Part shown: positions 30,496 to 42,355 of the stretch, in pieces | Position numbering within the stretch: the stretch's first letter is position 1 | How the letters are laid out: every line of letters starts with the position of its first letter | DNA from: Brevipalpus yothersi | Taxonomy: Eukaryota > Arthropoda > Arachnida > Trombidiformes > Tenuipalpidae | Assembly: GCA_003956705.1 (NCBI GenBank) | Contig: QZCP01000830.1 | Coordinates: 94,696-158,695 of the forward strand | Direction: 5' to 3' | DNA: 64,000 bases | Made by a program: the position numbers and the translations under genes | The notes under the pieces: model-generated | Told to the model about the DNA's origin: nothing | Database searches by the model: none | The model's input: the letters and a program-made list of their open reading frames with translations, nothing else

Positions 30496-32871
30496 TCACT
30501 CTATATGTTGAGAAAAAAGGTCACTTCGAAAAGTTCCGATGATGTTCATGAGAATGTTATGATCCACTACGATACAACCTTTACGATATTTACCAAACTC
30601 ATTAGCTTCCCGAATAACGACCACCGGTTTGGTTTTACGTTTTAAGGCAGAGGTGACCTGTAGCTGACTACCTAGTATTGTACCACCACCACAGGTGATG
30701 AAATCTTCCAACTCTTCTTTATTAGGAGCACCGGGGAGATCAAATTTTCCTTCTAAAAAGAAATTATACCCTTCGAACAGTTTTTTCTTGGTAGTACGAG
30801 ATAAACGAGGACCTCCAAGCGTTGAAGCGTCTTGTCTGGTGGTTCCTTCAACCTCATACGAATCCTCGGGAAGAATTTCTCCCTTTTCAAGAGAATCTTT
30901 GATCCAATCAATTGTCACAACCCATTTGTTAAGTAAAATAGCCCTGAGAAACTTGAGAGAACGAGTAGCTCGTATTTTTCCATCACTTGTTTGGTGAGAA
31001 TCAGTCACTAGATGAGTGATATCAGGTGAGAACTCATCTTCAATTTTGACTTTCATCTCATTCGCAAACTTCATCACTAATTCATTTTGCTCATCAGATA
31101 AAAGAGAAGTGAGAATGTGTATCCCTTTTGATGCTCGAGTGGCCGTCTTCTTGCCCTTTGAAGCGGCAGCTTTTTTAGGAGACTGAGGCTCCGATGATTC
31201 CTCAGACTTAGGTATACGTGGTTTTTTGGCCACAGGTCTCTTCGGAGAGCCCATATCGGATTGTTCAGTATTGATTGCTCTTCTTGGCCTTCTGAGAGGT
31301 GATGAATCCTGATCATCACTCTCTTTTTCCTCTGCATTATCTGCAGCTACCCTTTTGGATCGAGTGCCTTTTCTAGTTGGCTCTTTGGGCTTCTCTTGAG
31401 ATGCTTCAGGATCTTGCTCATCACTATCTTCATGGACCTCAGGAACTTTTTTCTTAGATCGTGTACCCTTTCTGGGAGCTTCTTTAGGTTTTTCTTGAGA
31501 CTTAGCTTCGGCTTCGTGGTCATCACTTTCTTCGTGTACTTCAGCGACTTTTTTTCTTGGTCGACCACCTTTTCGAATTGTTTCCTTCGGTTTTTCTTGG
31601 GACATACCCTCTGACTCGGGCTCGTCACTTTCTTCAGGCACTTCGGGGACTTTTTTCTTGGATCGACCACCTTTTCGAGTGGGCTCTTTTGGCTTCTCTT
31701 GAGACATTCCTTCTGACTCAGGCTCATCGCTCTCTTCGGGGACATCAGCGACCTTTTTTCTTGGTCGACCACCTTTACGAGTTGTTTCCTTTGGTTTTTC
31801 TTGAGACATTCCTTCAGAATTGAGATCATCACTCTCTTTCTCTTCGGGAACTTCAGCGGCAACTTTCTTAGATCTTGTACCTTTTCGAGTAGGCTGTTTT
31901 GGTTTTTCGGGTGCCTCTTCGGACTCCATTTCATCACTCTCTTTTTCTTCAGGAGTTTCCTCGACTACTTTTTTGGATCGACCTTTTCGAGCAGGTTCTT
32001 TTGGTTTGTCTTGAATTGATTCTTGAGAAGCAGTCATCTTTTTGCCTCGACCTCTTGTCCCTTTCTGTTCAGCAGACTGGGCTTCTTCAACCTCATCTTC
32101 TTTGCTAGCTGTAACCTTCTTAGCCCTTCCTCGGGCACGTGGTTTATCAACTGGCTCTTCATCATCAATTTTCTCGGGTTCATCTTTCTTCTCTTCTTTC
32201 TTTTGAGTACGTTTTGATTCTTTCTTCTCAGCGGGGAGCTTGTCTTTTTTACCCTCAAGAAGAGCTTTTTTGGATCTACCAACTCGCTTAGGAAGATTTT
32301 CTTCAACTTCACCTTCAGCCTCAATATTCTCGCCAGTGGATGACACATCTGAGCTTCGCTCAGGCTGAGTCTTCTCCTTTGACGGTGATTCGTTTAGTAT
32401 GGGTGATTTTTTCGATTCTCTATTCTCCTGTTTCATGGGAGAATCGTCCGATTTGGATGGTGATGAATCAGATTCTCTATCTTCAGATACCTTTGGATCA
32501 GTCTCCTTGATATTTCCGTTCATCGGTTTCAGTATATGACCCAAATCGACCTTGAGACATCCATCATTGAGGGCAAGAAAACTTTTGACAATAGTTTGTG
32601 TTAATGAATCAAAACGAACCCCACTTGAAGAGAATGATCCACACTTGATACAAGTTTTATTTTCAACTTTCTCTTTACACTCTCCACACAAACGATGATC
32701 ACACTTGGACATGATGAAAGTGTAATCATCCAATTTTTTACACACAGAGCAGACCATTTTTTTGGCCAAATCCAATACAAGTGGTTCAACCACATCAGGA
32801 TCAAAAGTGTTGGCTTCCATATTTTTTGGCTCTTCCGTGGCCTCAGTTACCACAATCATATTTTCATCCAT
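30496..32871 (-). CDS. BARD1: BARD1-like RING and tandem BRCT protein with charged repeat array
   Basis: Probable partner of BRCA1 in a nuclear ubiquitin ligase for DNA double-strand break repair. Intronless, 791 residues. RING C3HC4: C41, C44, C57, H59, C62, C65, C74, C77. Residues 120-290 are charged Ser/Glu/Lys-rich linker. Residues about 296-520 hold seven imperfect units of about 33 residues, each with KEPTRKG(G/T)RSKKKV followed by PEESDEPESE; two units read GGRPRKK, an AT-hook core (G368-R369-P370 and G436-R437-P438). BRCT1 about 582-675 (LLNKWVVTIDWIKDSLEKG), BRCT2 about 697-785. The BRCT linker GGPRLSR followed by KKKLFEGYNFFLEGKF and CGGGTILGS matches BARD1 better than BRCA1. No ankyrin repeats are present, unlike vertebrate BARD1. 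A BRCA1-like paralogue is the alternative. Confidence 0.82.
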   Translation of the reverse strand: MDENMIVVTEATEEPKNMEANTFDPDVVEPLVLDLAKKMVCSVCKKLDDYTFIMSKCDHRLCGECKEKVENKTCIKCGSFSSSGVRFDSLTQTIVKSFLALNDGCLKVDLGHILKPMNGNIKETDPKVSEDRESDSSPSKSDDSPMKQENRESKKSPILNESPSKEKTQPERSSDVSSTGENIEAEGEVEENLPKRVGRSKKALLEGKKDKLPAEKKESKRTQKKEEKKDEPEKIDDEEPVDKPRARGRAKKVTASKEDEVEEAQSAEQKGTRGRGKKMTASQESIQDKPKEPARKGRSKKVVEETPEEKESDEMESEEAPEKPKQPTRKGTRSKKVAAEVPEEKESDDLNSEGMSQEKPKETTRKGGRPRKKVADVPEESDEPESEGMSQEKPKEPTRKGGRSKKKVPEVPEESDEPESEGMSQEKPKETIRKGGRPRKKVAEVHEESDDHEAEAKSQEKPKEAPRKGTRSKKKVPEVHEDSDEQDPEASQEKPKEPTRKGTRSKRVAADNAEEKESDDQDSSPLRRPRRAINTEQSDMGSPKRPVAKKPRIPKSEESSEPQSPKKAAASKGKKTATRASKGIHILTSLLSDEQNELVMKFANEMKVKIEDEFSPDITHLVTDSHQTSDGKIRATRSLKFLRAILLNKWVVTIDWIKDSLEKGEILPEDSYEVEGTTRQDASTLGGPRLSRTTKKKLFEGYNFFLEGKFDLPGAPNKEELEDFITCGGGTILGSQLQVTSALKRKTKPVVVIREANEFGKYRKGCIVVDHNILMNIIGTFRSDLFSQHIE
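31312..31986 (-). repeat. Coding tandem repeats, about 99-bp unit
   Basis: Seven imperfect units inside the BARD1-like gene. The two central units (31589-31790) are nearly identical in protein, suggesting recent unit duplication; the flanking units are more diverged. Confidence 0.8.
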
Positions 32872-33426
32872 TTTCTATCACAATATTCACACCACCAACA
32901 CAGGCCAACAAGAAAAAGTGTGTAAAGTCAATCAACAATATTCATGCAAACACACACACACACAAACACATCAACACAATCAACTTCAGTTGATCAAGGT
33001 GAAATGTGTAGGAATATTCAAACACTCAAAAATGAAACTGATTCAACTCTAATGATCTTGATGATTATCTTGATCAATCAACGGACAACTTATTACATCA
33101 ACACCATTTACACCGGTTAAAACGCGCTCTTCAAATTGAAGTCTTCTTCAATCTTCTTTAAACTTTTGAGCATGCTTTTTGATCACTTTTTCTGCTGCCA
33201 CTAGATGGCAGTCAAAAAATCGTACGATTTTTTTTCTTCTGCACTTTGATCAAGCCGGCTTGATTGAAATGAATTCTGTTCATCTTCATGAAATGATGAA
33301 AAAATCTTGATTCGATGACATCGATTGGTGTGCGGACAGTTTTTGTGTGTGTGAATTGATCCAACTTTGAATTGGTGTTTGTGTTTGGTTAAGTTAAAAA
33401 GGTTAATCTTGGTTATCATCACCAAT
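32872..33426. promoter_or_regulatory. Shared divergent promoter region, BARD1-like and ELOVL6
   Basis: 555 bp separate two head-to-head start codons, so both promoters must lie here or overlap. It contains an ACACAC run at about 32945-32970. No core element was identified with certainty. Confidence 0.55.
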
Positions 33427-34973
33427 ATGGACACCCTGGTTGAGGCCAAAAAAGGTTTCCACCATGGAAGTATGTTATCACCCAATTATTCGTTTGAATT
33501 TCGGTTTGAGGCACAATTCCAGTATGCCGATAAGCGTCAATGGATGCAAGAAAATTGGCATTCAGCATTCTATTGGATTGCATTGTATATGACATTGGTT
33601 TTTGGTGGACAAGCATTCATGTCCAATAGGCCACCATTCAAATTGAAGCGTCTACTAACCATATGGAATATTTTACTTGCAATATTTTCCATATTCGGTG
33701 CTTTCAGGTAACGTCCCACCTCTATATACACCACAGATTACGTTTTTTTTTCATTCGTCTCTATCACTATCTTTACTCATCACCCTTTCTCTCTCTCTCC
33801 CTTTCTCTATGGCTTTCGAGTTATCATAGAAAGAGTTAATTTTTTTTTCACATGCATCACATTACCTGACACTACACGTATCCCATTCGTTCCATTCTAT
33901 CGCATCTTATCTCGACCATCTCGATCGTCTGATCGTATGATCGTATCCATACCCGTGTAATTCTATCAACGATGTAGTTAAACGGATGTATCATCTTCAG
34001 AATCTTTTCTCGTTCTCGAGTTGAAGTGAGAGAGATAGTTAATGATGATTGAATCATTTCGATAGTTTTACTACTACTAGTTATCATCGATGTTTGTGAT
34101 GACAATTGAATATTATTTTGCTTTTGATGTAATTTTTTTTGACGACTTCACTTGATTGGTGAAGATATTTTCTTTCTCCTCTCTTTTTTTTGTTCTATCA
34201 ATGCAGGCAATTCTTTTTCAGCTTTTCTAGCTTCTGACCAATTTTGCCTCAATGATGGATATCGTGCATCATTCTTTTTTACTGGCAATTTATCATCATT
34301 GTCGTCATTTCCTATTATTTTCTATTTTGTTCATTCTAGAACGCTACCCGAGATGATACACATTCTTCGGAGATTCGGTTTCTATCATTCTGTTTGCAAT
34401 CCAAGTTACATTGAAATTACCAAAGTTTCTGGCTTTTGGACTTGGATGTTCGCTTTATCGAAGGTACCCGAACTTGGTGATACAATTTTCATTGTCTTCA
34501 GAAAACAAAACCTCATATTTCTTCATTGGTATCATCACATTACCGTTCTCGTCTTCACCTGGTATGCATACGGACAGCACATTGCACCAGCTCGCTGGTA
34601 CGTTTGCATGAATTACTTGGTTCATTCCTTCATGTATTCATATTATGCAACTCGTTCACTTGGTTGGCGTTTACCTCGTTTCCTTGCAATGAGCATTACC
34701 ACTGCTCAAATAATGCAAATGATTGTTGGCTGCTATGTTACTTATTACGGTTATCAGAGACAAAAGGAAGGCATTTGTCAAATGACCACTGGAGCCGCCA
34801 AATGGGGACTCTTAATGTATGGCAGTTACTTCGTTCTTTTCGCTAACTTTTTCATCAACGCTTACCTATCTAAGTCCTACAATCGAAGCCTAGCTAAGAA
34901 GCGAATCGATGATTCTGCTTGCGTTTCCGGTGATTCTCCATCAGCTATGATTAACAAATCCAAAAAAGAATAA
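33427..34973 (+). CDS. ELOVL6: Very long chain fatty acid elongase 6
   Basis: Multi-pass ER enzyme (3-ketoacyl-CoA synthase) that elongates C12-C16 acyl-CoA by two carbons. Two exons, 33427-33707 and 34340-34973, joined within an Arg codon (FGAF-R-TLPEM); 304 residues. Motifs in order: YADKRQWMQENWHSAFYW, IFSIFGAFR, LSKVPELGDTIFIVFRKQ, the histidine box LHWYHHITVL, and MNYLVHSFMYSYYATRS with the AMSITTAQIMQM helix. These are the ELOVL6 versions rather than ELOVL1/4/7. The C-terminus ends KSKKE, a possible dilysine-type ER signal. An in-frame ATG 60 bp upstream is less likely. The BARD1-like gene is divergent; a Spot14 lipogenic gene is the next gene downstream. Confidence 0.95.
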
Positions 34974-35076
34974 AATTCAGAAAAGTAGATAATTTTCTTG
35001 TCAATTTCCGGTTAACTTGCTTCTTCTGAAGTTTTGTTTATGTTAAGACATCAAAGAAAAAAACCTTCTTTGGACA

Positions 35077-35082
35077 AATAAA
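35077..35082 (+). terminator. Polyadenylation signal of ELOVL6
   Basis: AATAAA about 100 bp after the ELOVL6 stop codon. Confidence 0.6.
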
Positions 35083-38000
35083 TGCTCAATTCCAGAAGAA
35101 ATTCAATGTATCATCTCCTTCCCGTTGATCTGTCATCATTTTGTTCATTGTATTTCTTCCAAGCAAAGACTAGAAAAGGAGTGAAAATTGGTGCATCCAT
35201 GTGACAACTGTGTAAACTAATTCAAATCATCAAAACTCTACCTTTTAGAAAACTCTAATCCTATTCTGTCAGATACAGGTAAATAATACTCATCAAAATA
35301 TCATCACTCTAATTGACATTCAATTCTTTGCAGATTATCCTACCAACATTTTGTCCCATCAAGTGATTATCATGATGGGAAGAGTGCGTGTACATCGTTC
35401 CAGGAAAGTTGTGACCTCCTGATCAATAGGACTTCAACACTGGGATTCTCCCAAGTGCTACACCGGTCACATAAACTCAGATATCTTGTATGTTGTTGCC
35501 GGCACATTGCTCTGGCGGGAGAATAATGCCCTCAAGCTGTATAACTTGACGTTGAAGGGAGGCGGAATTTCCATGATTTCTACGTTCAGTTGTAAAATTA
35601 ATCCGTCTCATTTCAAAAAAGACTGGTCATAGGAATTTGACCAATCAATTGAATAGTTTTTTCAACCACCGGAAGTTACCTATAAATAGGAGAATGAGAA
35701 AGCGATCCCAAAAATTGCGAGTGTTGAATGGTTTTCAAAAAGGAAGCATTCAGAGGCCCGATAATCGTCTCAATCCAGAATTAACAGGGAGTGAGAGATA
35801 GGTTTTCATCTAAAACTCCTCTTGTTCTTATCATCACATCATCATATATCACCAACCTTGTCGACGTTTGTGTCCAAAAGTTCGCCCTTTGAGAACAAAG
35901 CATTGTCATGCCAGCATCATGCCTTCTATTAAGCTTTCGCTGATAGACATTGCACTATTAGAGCTCTTATTCCAATCTTTGTCTATCAAATTGCATTTTC
36001 AGCATCCCGAAAGATTGATACAGAAACTGTTAATTTTCGCTCTTGAAGAACCTCAAGTTTTTCCGACAAGATTGGTGGCCTAAATAGCTCAATGAAATCA
36101 GATCTGTTACATGTAGTCTTCATTTATCAGTACAAAGCCTGAATCTAACCATCGTGAGAGGAATCGAGAAAATTGGAATCACCTTACACGTGTGTTCACA
36201 TGATTCAACGTAAAAAGAGATTAAAGAATTCAAGGGAGTTAGAATTTTAGGACATTTTTTTCCTACTGGGAGACTTATCGATAGGAACATGATGAGTTCT
36301 TTGGGAACCTTCTTTTTCTGTAACCTTCTCACTTTGAATAATTCGTAGAAAATCTATCAATATTCCAAGGATAGTTATGTCAAGTACTGAGAGAATGGCT
36401 ACAAGCGTCAAAAAAATCAAAAAATCTTTCGTCTAGTCTCTCAAGAAATTTAATCAACTAATTCATCCAGGAAAGACAACACATCAAAAGTATGACGATG
36501 AGTTTTCTTGATTTTCCTGATTCCAAATTCTGAACCAACTCATCAGATGGCACAGAAATTCTTGAAAATCTTCAGCTAATGGAAATTCGTTGTCGACGAA
36601 TCTTCCAACATTCCAAGTCCCCCCTGTCGCAGAAGTTCACGAAAACATCATAGATCGAATTCTTACATCAATATTCTTTTCTAGATTTTTCCAGGTCCGA
36701 ATCAAATTCGTCATCCTTTGGGCATAACTAGTAATGGACTATTAAAAATTCTATTCTAATCGAAGAAGATATCTTAATGCAACGACTTGCTTAGGCTAAT
36801 CTTGAATGTTGTGATCAAGAGTTGTTTCATTTGTTTCAATATAAGATCTCAAAGTATCAGTATGTATAGAGTGTAAATCAAATGCTTGATTCACTATAAT
36901 AACTGAAAATCAAATTATGCAATTTTCAGGAAAATTTTGCTGTCAACCTCTGAATATATCCTTCTATCTGACACCTATCTAGAATTATTAGTGACTTTTT
37001 GAGGTTGATACTAGAGAAGTCAGTTGTTATCAATAATAAAAAATGGTTTGTTTGGTGAGAAAAATATCAAATGATTATGTGTAAACGGAAAAGGAAATGA
37101 GGAAAAGGGACAAGAGATCATTTTCTCATTAGCTCATTGGTCGAGGCCAGATCGATATAATTTCATCAATCAAGAAGATAAAATTATTCTGTTCATCTCA
37201 GTGTCAAAGAATCCATCTCCAAAGTAAATGTCTCCATTAGTTGGTCAGTTGGCCTGGAATATACCATTTGACACACCTAAAATTGAATCCACATACAAAT
37301 GGACAAGTTAATAAATATTTGGAGAAATACCCAAAAAAGAGTAGTAAAGTCGATAAGGAAAAGATGCTTGTATTTGATGAATTGCTCAAACAATTTTGAG
37401 TGATAAAAAGTTGACCAAGGCTCGATGAGTAATGGAGAGAGAGAGAAGAAAACGCAAATTGTTCAAGTAGACCAAGAAACGGGAAAAAAAATTAGTTTCA
37501 ATTGAAGTAGAGAACCCAAAATTCGTGTCTATCTTTCTTTCTCTTTTTCTCTTTCACAAGATATTTCCGTTGAACACCTACAATTTCACTTTGGCCTCCA
37601 TCGTGGTTTACTTGGCTCACAAAAAGTACATGAAAGTGATTTCTTGATTTGACATTATTCTTCAGGCTTGAATAATAGCAACAACCATTTTCGAAGGACT
37701 TTATCGTTTGAGATGTTTGGACTTGTGTGCGAGTGAAAAAGATCGACCACGATCAAATATTGCAGTTCAATGATTAGAATACTGTGCTCAAAAGGTGTGA
37801 ATATATCGGCTGAGTATACCGTTAACAATGTTATTTATTAAAACGAAATGAATTGAGATCTGTCAATGTTGATATGGAAGTAGAACAGAAAAATATTTGA
37901 TTCTCTCTCTCCATTTCATTGGCACTTTAAGGCCAATTTTAAGGACAGAAAGGGGTTAATATACACCGAGTCATTGACCAAATCAATGAGAAATTGTTTT

Positions 38001-38466
38001 TGCATTATCTCCTTTCATGGTAATGATGATTATGATGGGAAAATCCTTTCACCGTTCCATCGCGTCCATCGTTTTATTACAATTCTATTACTGTCCATAC
38101 GAAGAACACACAGTGTCCTCCAAGACATTGTTTCATGGTTACACACATGGATTGAGGTAAATTTCAACAGTCGAATTCTATCCATATCAAGACTCGACAG
38201 TCAATGCTACGTTTCTTCCAGTCGATCGATAGTTTTGGTTCAATCATTTTGGGACAACAGATTTATTGGAAAAACGTCCGAACGTTGGAAAAAGTATATC
38301 AGATAGCAATTGTTCAATTTGATGCTTTTTGCAAGCCTTTTTTTCAATTTCCCAATTGTTAACAATCAATTCAATGTGATCATCTTTTTTACCAAATCTT
38401 TGACCTAGACCTATTAGAAGGTTGAGAAGATGATAGAGATTTTTGGACAAACCAATACGTTCGGGA

Positions 38467-38469
<3 letters not shown>

Positions 38470-38521
<52 letters not shown>

Positions 38522-38561
38522 TAAAAATTTGGAATCTCAATTGTTTTCAATCAGAGTCCCG

Positions 38562-38616
<55 letters not shown>
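38470..38616. repeat. (GA)n then (TC)n inverted microsatellite pair
   Basis: GA at 38470-38518 and TC at 38562-38616, with one TT interruption, separated by 43 bp. The two tracts are mutually complementary and could fold into a 48-bp stem. Confidence 0.92.
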
Positions 38617-38619
<3 letters not shown>

Positions 38620-39315
38620 CTTCGCTTGGTTAGCTTGGAGTCGAGAATTGTTCAGATCAAAACCTTCGAATATATCGACACGATTTATCGATAATAATGA
38701 TTTGTGGTGACTTTTTATTTCCATCAAACGATGATTGTTTCTTTTTGCCCATTTTGTTCAACATGATAGGCATCATCTTTTGCAGCAATATTTATTGATG
38801 ACTTGAGCGAACTTTTAGCAAGGTTAACGATGCAAGAGACTGATTATAACAATCACGATAAACAAACAAGAAATGGGCATCTCTCGCTCTTTCTCCGAAA
38901 AAAAAAAATTTAATTCAAATAGCTCACACTTGCAATTGCTCATATATACTTGCTCAATATTCATTGCATGTTAAACAATTGATTACATTTTACATTTGAA
39001 ATGTTTGAAAAAAATATATGCGTACGAATACTCTATTCTTTGAAGGATCTTTTTCATTTTGAAAATTTCAAATCACTGGGTACAACTTTTTATGGCTCAA
39101 AAATTTTTCTCTACAAAAATTGGACAATTACATCACTCATGTGTGTACCTCTCAATTGATGGACTGGAATCAAATCAAACTTGACCTTGGTCACTGGGCC
39201 ATAGCAACTTGACACTATCTTCCATGTTTAAGTGGATTTCTATAGGCTATTCCATTTCTATTCTGATGATCTCGAAATTCCTATTATTGATAGTGCTAAG
39301 GTTGCAACATTCCAT

Positions 39316-39318
<3 letters not shown>

Positions 39319-39379
<61 letters not shown>
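39319..39379 (+). repeat. (GA)n microsatellite
   Basis: About 61 bp of uninterrupted GA dinucleotides. Confidence 0.95.
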
Positions 39380-39383
<4 letters not shown>

Positions 39384-39738
39384 TCCTCTCTTCAGATTTC
39401 AATCAATTGGTCACTCATGATGGTGGAACATATTGGCCTACTAAATTTGGGACGATAAGGAAACTGGGTTTTCTTGAACGATGCTGGAGATATGATGGGA
39501 AAGTTCATGTAATCATCAAAATTACAACTTTCAAAACCCAGAAACGGTCCTCACTGGCAAACCTTGAATTGCCCAATATATCTAGCAATCAGGCTCATGG
39601 GACTTTGAGAAGATAATTTGTGACTTTAAACTTCTATGGACATTCTTCATGACAAAATTTATGACCTTTTTAGCTCATCTACTGACGATGTGAGCATATC
39701 AGAAGTCTTAGTAAGTCTATTTCTTTCTCCTTCTTTCT

Positions 39739-39750
39739 GGGGGGGGGGGG
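39739..39750 (+). repeat. G12 homopolymer
   Basis: Twelve consecutive G in otherwise AT-rich DNA, directly after a TTCTTTCT stretch. Confidence 0.9.
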
Positions 39751-41353
39751 TTGAATCCACTTGTGGAGACAATAAATTGTCATTTATTTACAGTGATCTA
39801 TCAGAGAGTAAAGAGCTCATGGTAATTAAAAGAAAAAAAACGAAAAAAAAAATATTCACATCCAAGAGGAAATTGATAGCAAATGGTGGACAAGAAGTTT
39901 GTTCTCAAAATTAGTTTTGGATCATAATCTAGAAGGAAATTGAAATCAATATTTCAATCCCTGAACATCAAGATAATATCGTAAAATATTTTTGAGAGAA
40001 TTTAGCGTTATGATAACAGTTGAGTAAATGAAATATATATATATATATAAATATTTTCGTCATATCGAGCTTAGATCCGAGTGCTGATTGAAGCATGAAT
40101 GCCGACACAAATATATTCCTTTTCTTCCACACACTCACAATCATTCATTCTTTTTACTTGAAACTGTTACACATATTGGGCTGAATATGTACCTGTAAGG
40201 GTATATAAATATATACATGTATATATACATGTATATTGCTTCTATTTCGTAAGGTATTAGTCAAACCCTTTCTTCTAAGTGATGATCACTAACATGAATT
40301 CAGTCATTCAAATCCACACTTTGACTTGTCACAACTTTTTAATCTAATTATGTTCTAAAACAATAGGGTATGGAGAATCATCAGAATACTTTTCATACCT
40401 TCATGTTCTTCCAACAGTGGTATACAGCATAGTGTAGAAGCATTGATGAAGTGTGGGTATGTTTAGTGATCAAGGAGCGAATAATTGTTGTAAAAATTAT
40501 CACTGCCTGACAGGATGGCTAGCGAAAGATGGTATCATGATGTAAATTCATTCAAAGGTAAAATATATGTGTTATATCGAAACTATTTATTGCTCATTGA
40601 TGATGATGATGAGCTTGAAGAAGGTGTTTCAAAAGTGATAAGAGAAGATCAATATATGTCAAAAATTGAATGATAAATTATCATAAATTCCAATTGCCAA
40701 TTGCCAATTTTATGCATATATCATCTCGATGGATGCCCTTCAAAAATGATTAATTCCCTGATTTCATAGAGAAACTATTCCCCTTTTTCATTAATCATCA
40801 TGCATATCAATTGTGAATCCCCTGGCTTCAAATTATCATCAGCCATTGGATTATTTCTCTTCAAAATGTAAATCTTGTGAGCCCTTGTAAAACATGAGAG
40901 AGAGAGAGAGAGAGACGAAAAAATTTTTTCACACACATTCGACCAAAATTAATGTTAACTTTTCACACTATTAACTTATAGAGTTACCTTTTTTGAATCA
41001 TAATTTCTATCTTAATCGGACGACTCAGCCTTGACTATATATTGGAAATTAAAATACGATTCTCCTGACGTTCTGTGTCGGGCACCCATGATTACGATTT
41101 TTTCCTACTACTACTACTACTCTCGTGGTTCACTAATGTTATGAGTATATATACTTGTGAGTGTGTGTGTATGTGTGGGTTTGTTCGTTTCGCTCGTTTC
41201 AATTGCGATCGCGGACAGGCACAATAAAATAAAATATCGACGTCGTGAGTAGAAAAAGAGGAGGAAAACGACGGGAAGAAGCTGAGAGAAAGAAGGAGGC
41301 AGACAAAGAGGAAGAAATGCCTCTCAATAGAGGAAAAAGAAAGAAAGAAAGAG

Positions 41354-41355
<2 letters not shown>

Positions 41356-41398
<43 letters not shown>
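41356..41398 (+). repeat. (GA)n microsatellite
   Basis: About 43 bp of GA dinucleotides within a wider purine-rich zone, 41240-41420. Confidence 0.93.
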
Positions 41399-41401
<3 letters not shown>

Positions 41402-42033
41402 TGAGAGTAAGATGGAGTAAACGTTTTCGTTACTGAAACGTTTTCGTAGTGAACGTTCGTCGTTCAAATGGAGAAAGTACGTTAGAACCGTTTTGATCGC
41501 CTGAACAGTAACTTAAACCAGTACTGTTGTATATACTGTTTGACGTATTTTTTGGATACCCAATAACAACAGCAATACTACATACACGCACATTTTTGTG
41601 TTGAAAAAAAATTCTTTTTTTTTGGAAATAGAATCTTTTCACTTGATATATTCATTCATTCTCTTTTCGAGAATACTAATCACTATATTCTGCTACTACT
41701 ACTGTCATCACTACCATCACCGTTACTACTACTGTTGGACAATTCTATCTTTCGATCATCCCCACTCGTCAACATTATATCATCATCATTCCTTATTGTC
41801 CATGTTTGCCAAGGTGTGTGTGTTTATATGTGTACGAAGTGTATGTATGTGTAGGCTATATTAAATGTATACAAGTGGTACTGTGCTTATAGCCATGATA
41901 ACTTCAGCCTTTACGAATGTGAATTAACAAGTAACCACGAAACACCGCGTTTTATCATCACCATCAACTATCCATACTTGTGAAAACGTTGTGGAATACA
42001 TCCATCGTTTGCAGACTATCGGCTGATAGTGAG

Positions 42034-42040
<7 letters not shown>

Positions 42041-42068
<28 letters not shown>
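42041..42068 (+). repeat. (GA)n microsatellite
   Basis: About 28 bp of GA dinucleotides followed by GAAA units. Confidence 0.88.
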
Positions 42069-42076
<8 letters not shown>

Positions 42077-42289
42077 GAAAACATTTGAGAAAGTATGAGA
42101 CTTGATTGCCTTCAGTATTCGTGAACCCTTGGAGCGTATCATCGTACATCTTACACTATTTGGTGTCACCGTGATCTTGCAGTGTTGCCGTTGACCTCAT
42201 AATCGGAGAAAAGCTTCCGTCTGTACGTTGAGCAAAAATCTTACTTGATTTAAATCTTCTCTCTTTCTCAGTAATCGAATAATCGATCG

Positions 42290-42355
42290 ACAACAACAAC
42301 AACAACTATCAACCAACCAACCAACGTTAACCAACTAACCAACCAACCAATCGAC
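42290..42355 (+). repeat. CAA and CCAA-type tandem repeats
   Basis: Five CAA units followed by repeated ACCA/CCAA units with interruptions over about 65 bp. Confidence 0.8.

Noticed and set aside
31396..32217. Plus-strand open frames across the BARD1-like gene
   Set aside because: Antisense shadows of the charged repeat array; biased composition follows from the coding strand.
35340..35640. Plus-strand frame after an acceptor-like TTTGCAG, reading CYTGHINSDILYVV and on
   Set aside because: Interrupted by a stop, no recognisable family, no partner exon; treated as noise, though a relic cannot be excluded.
40200..40240. Palindromic ATATATACATGTATAT patch as a possible mobile element end
   Set aside because: Simple-sequence palindrome without target duplication or second end.
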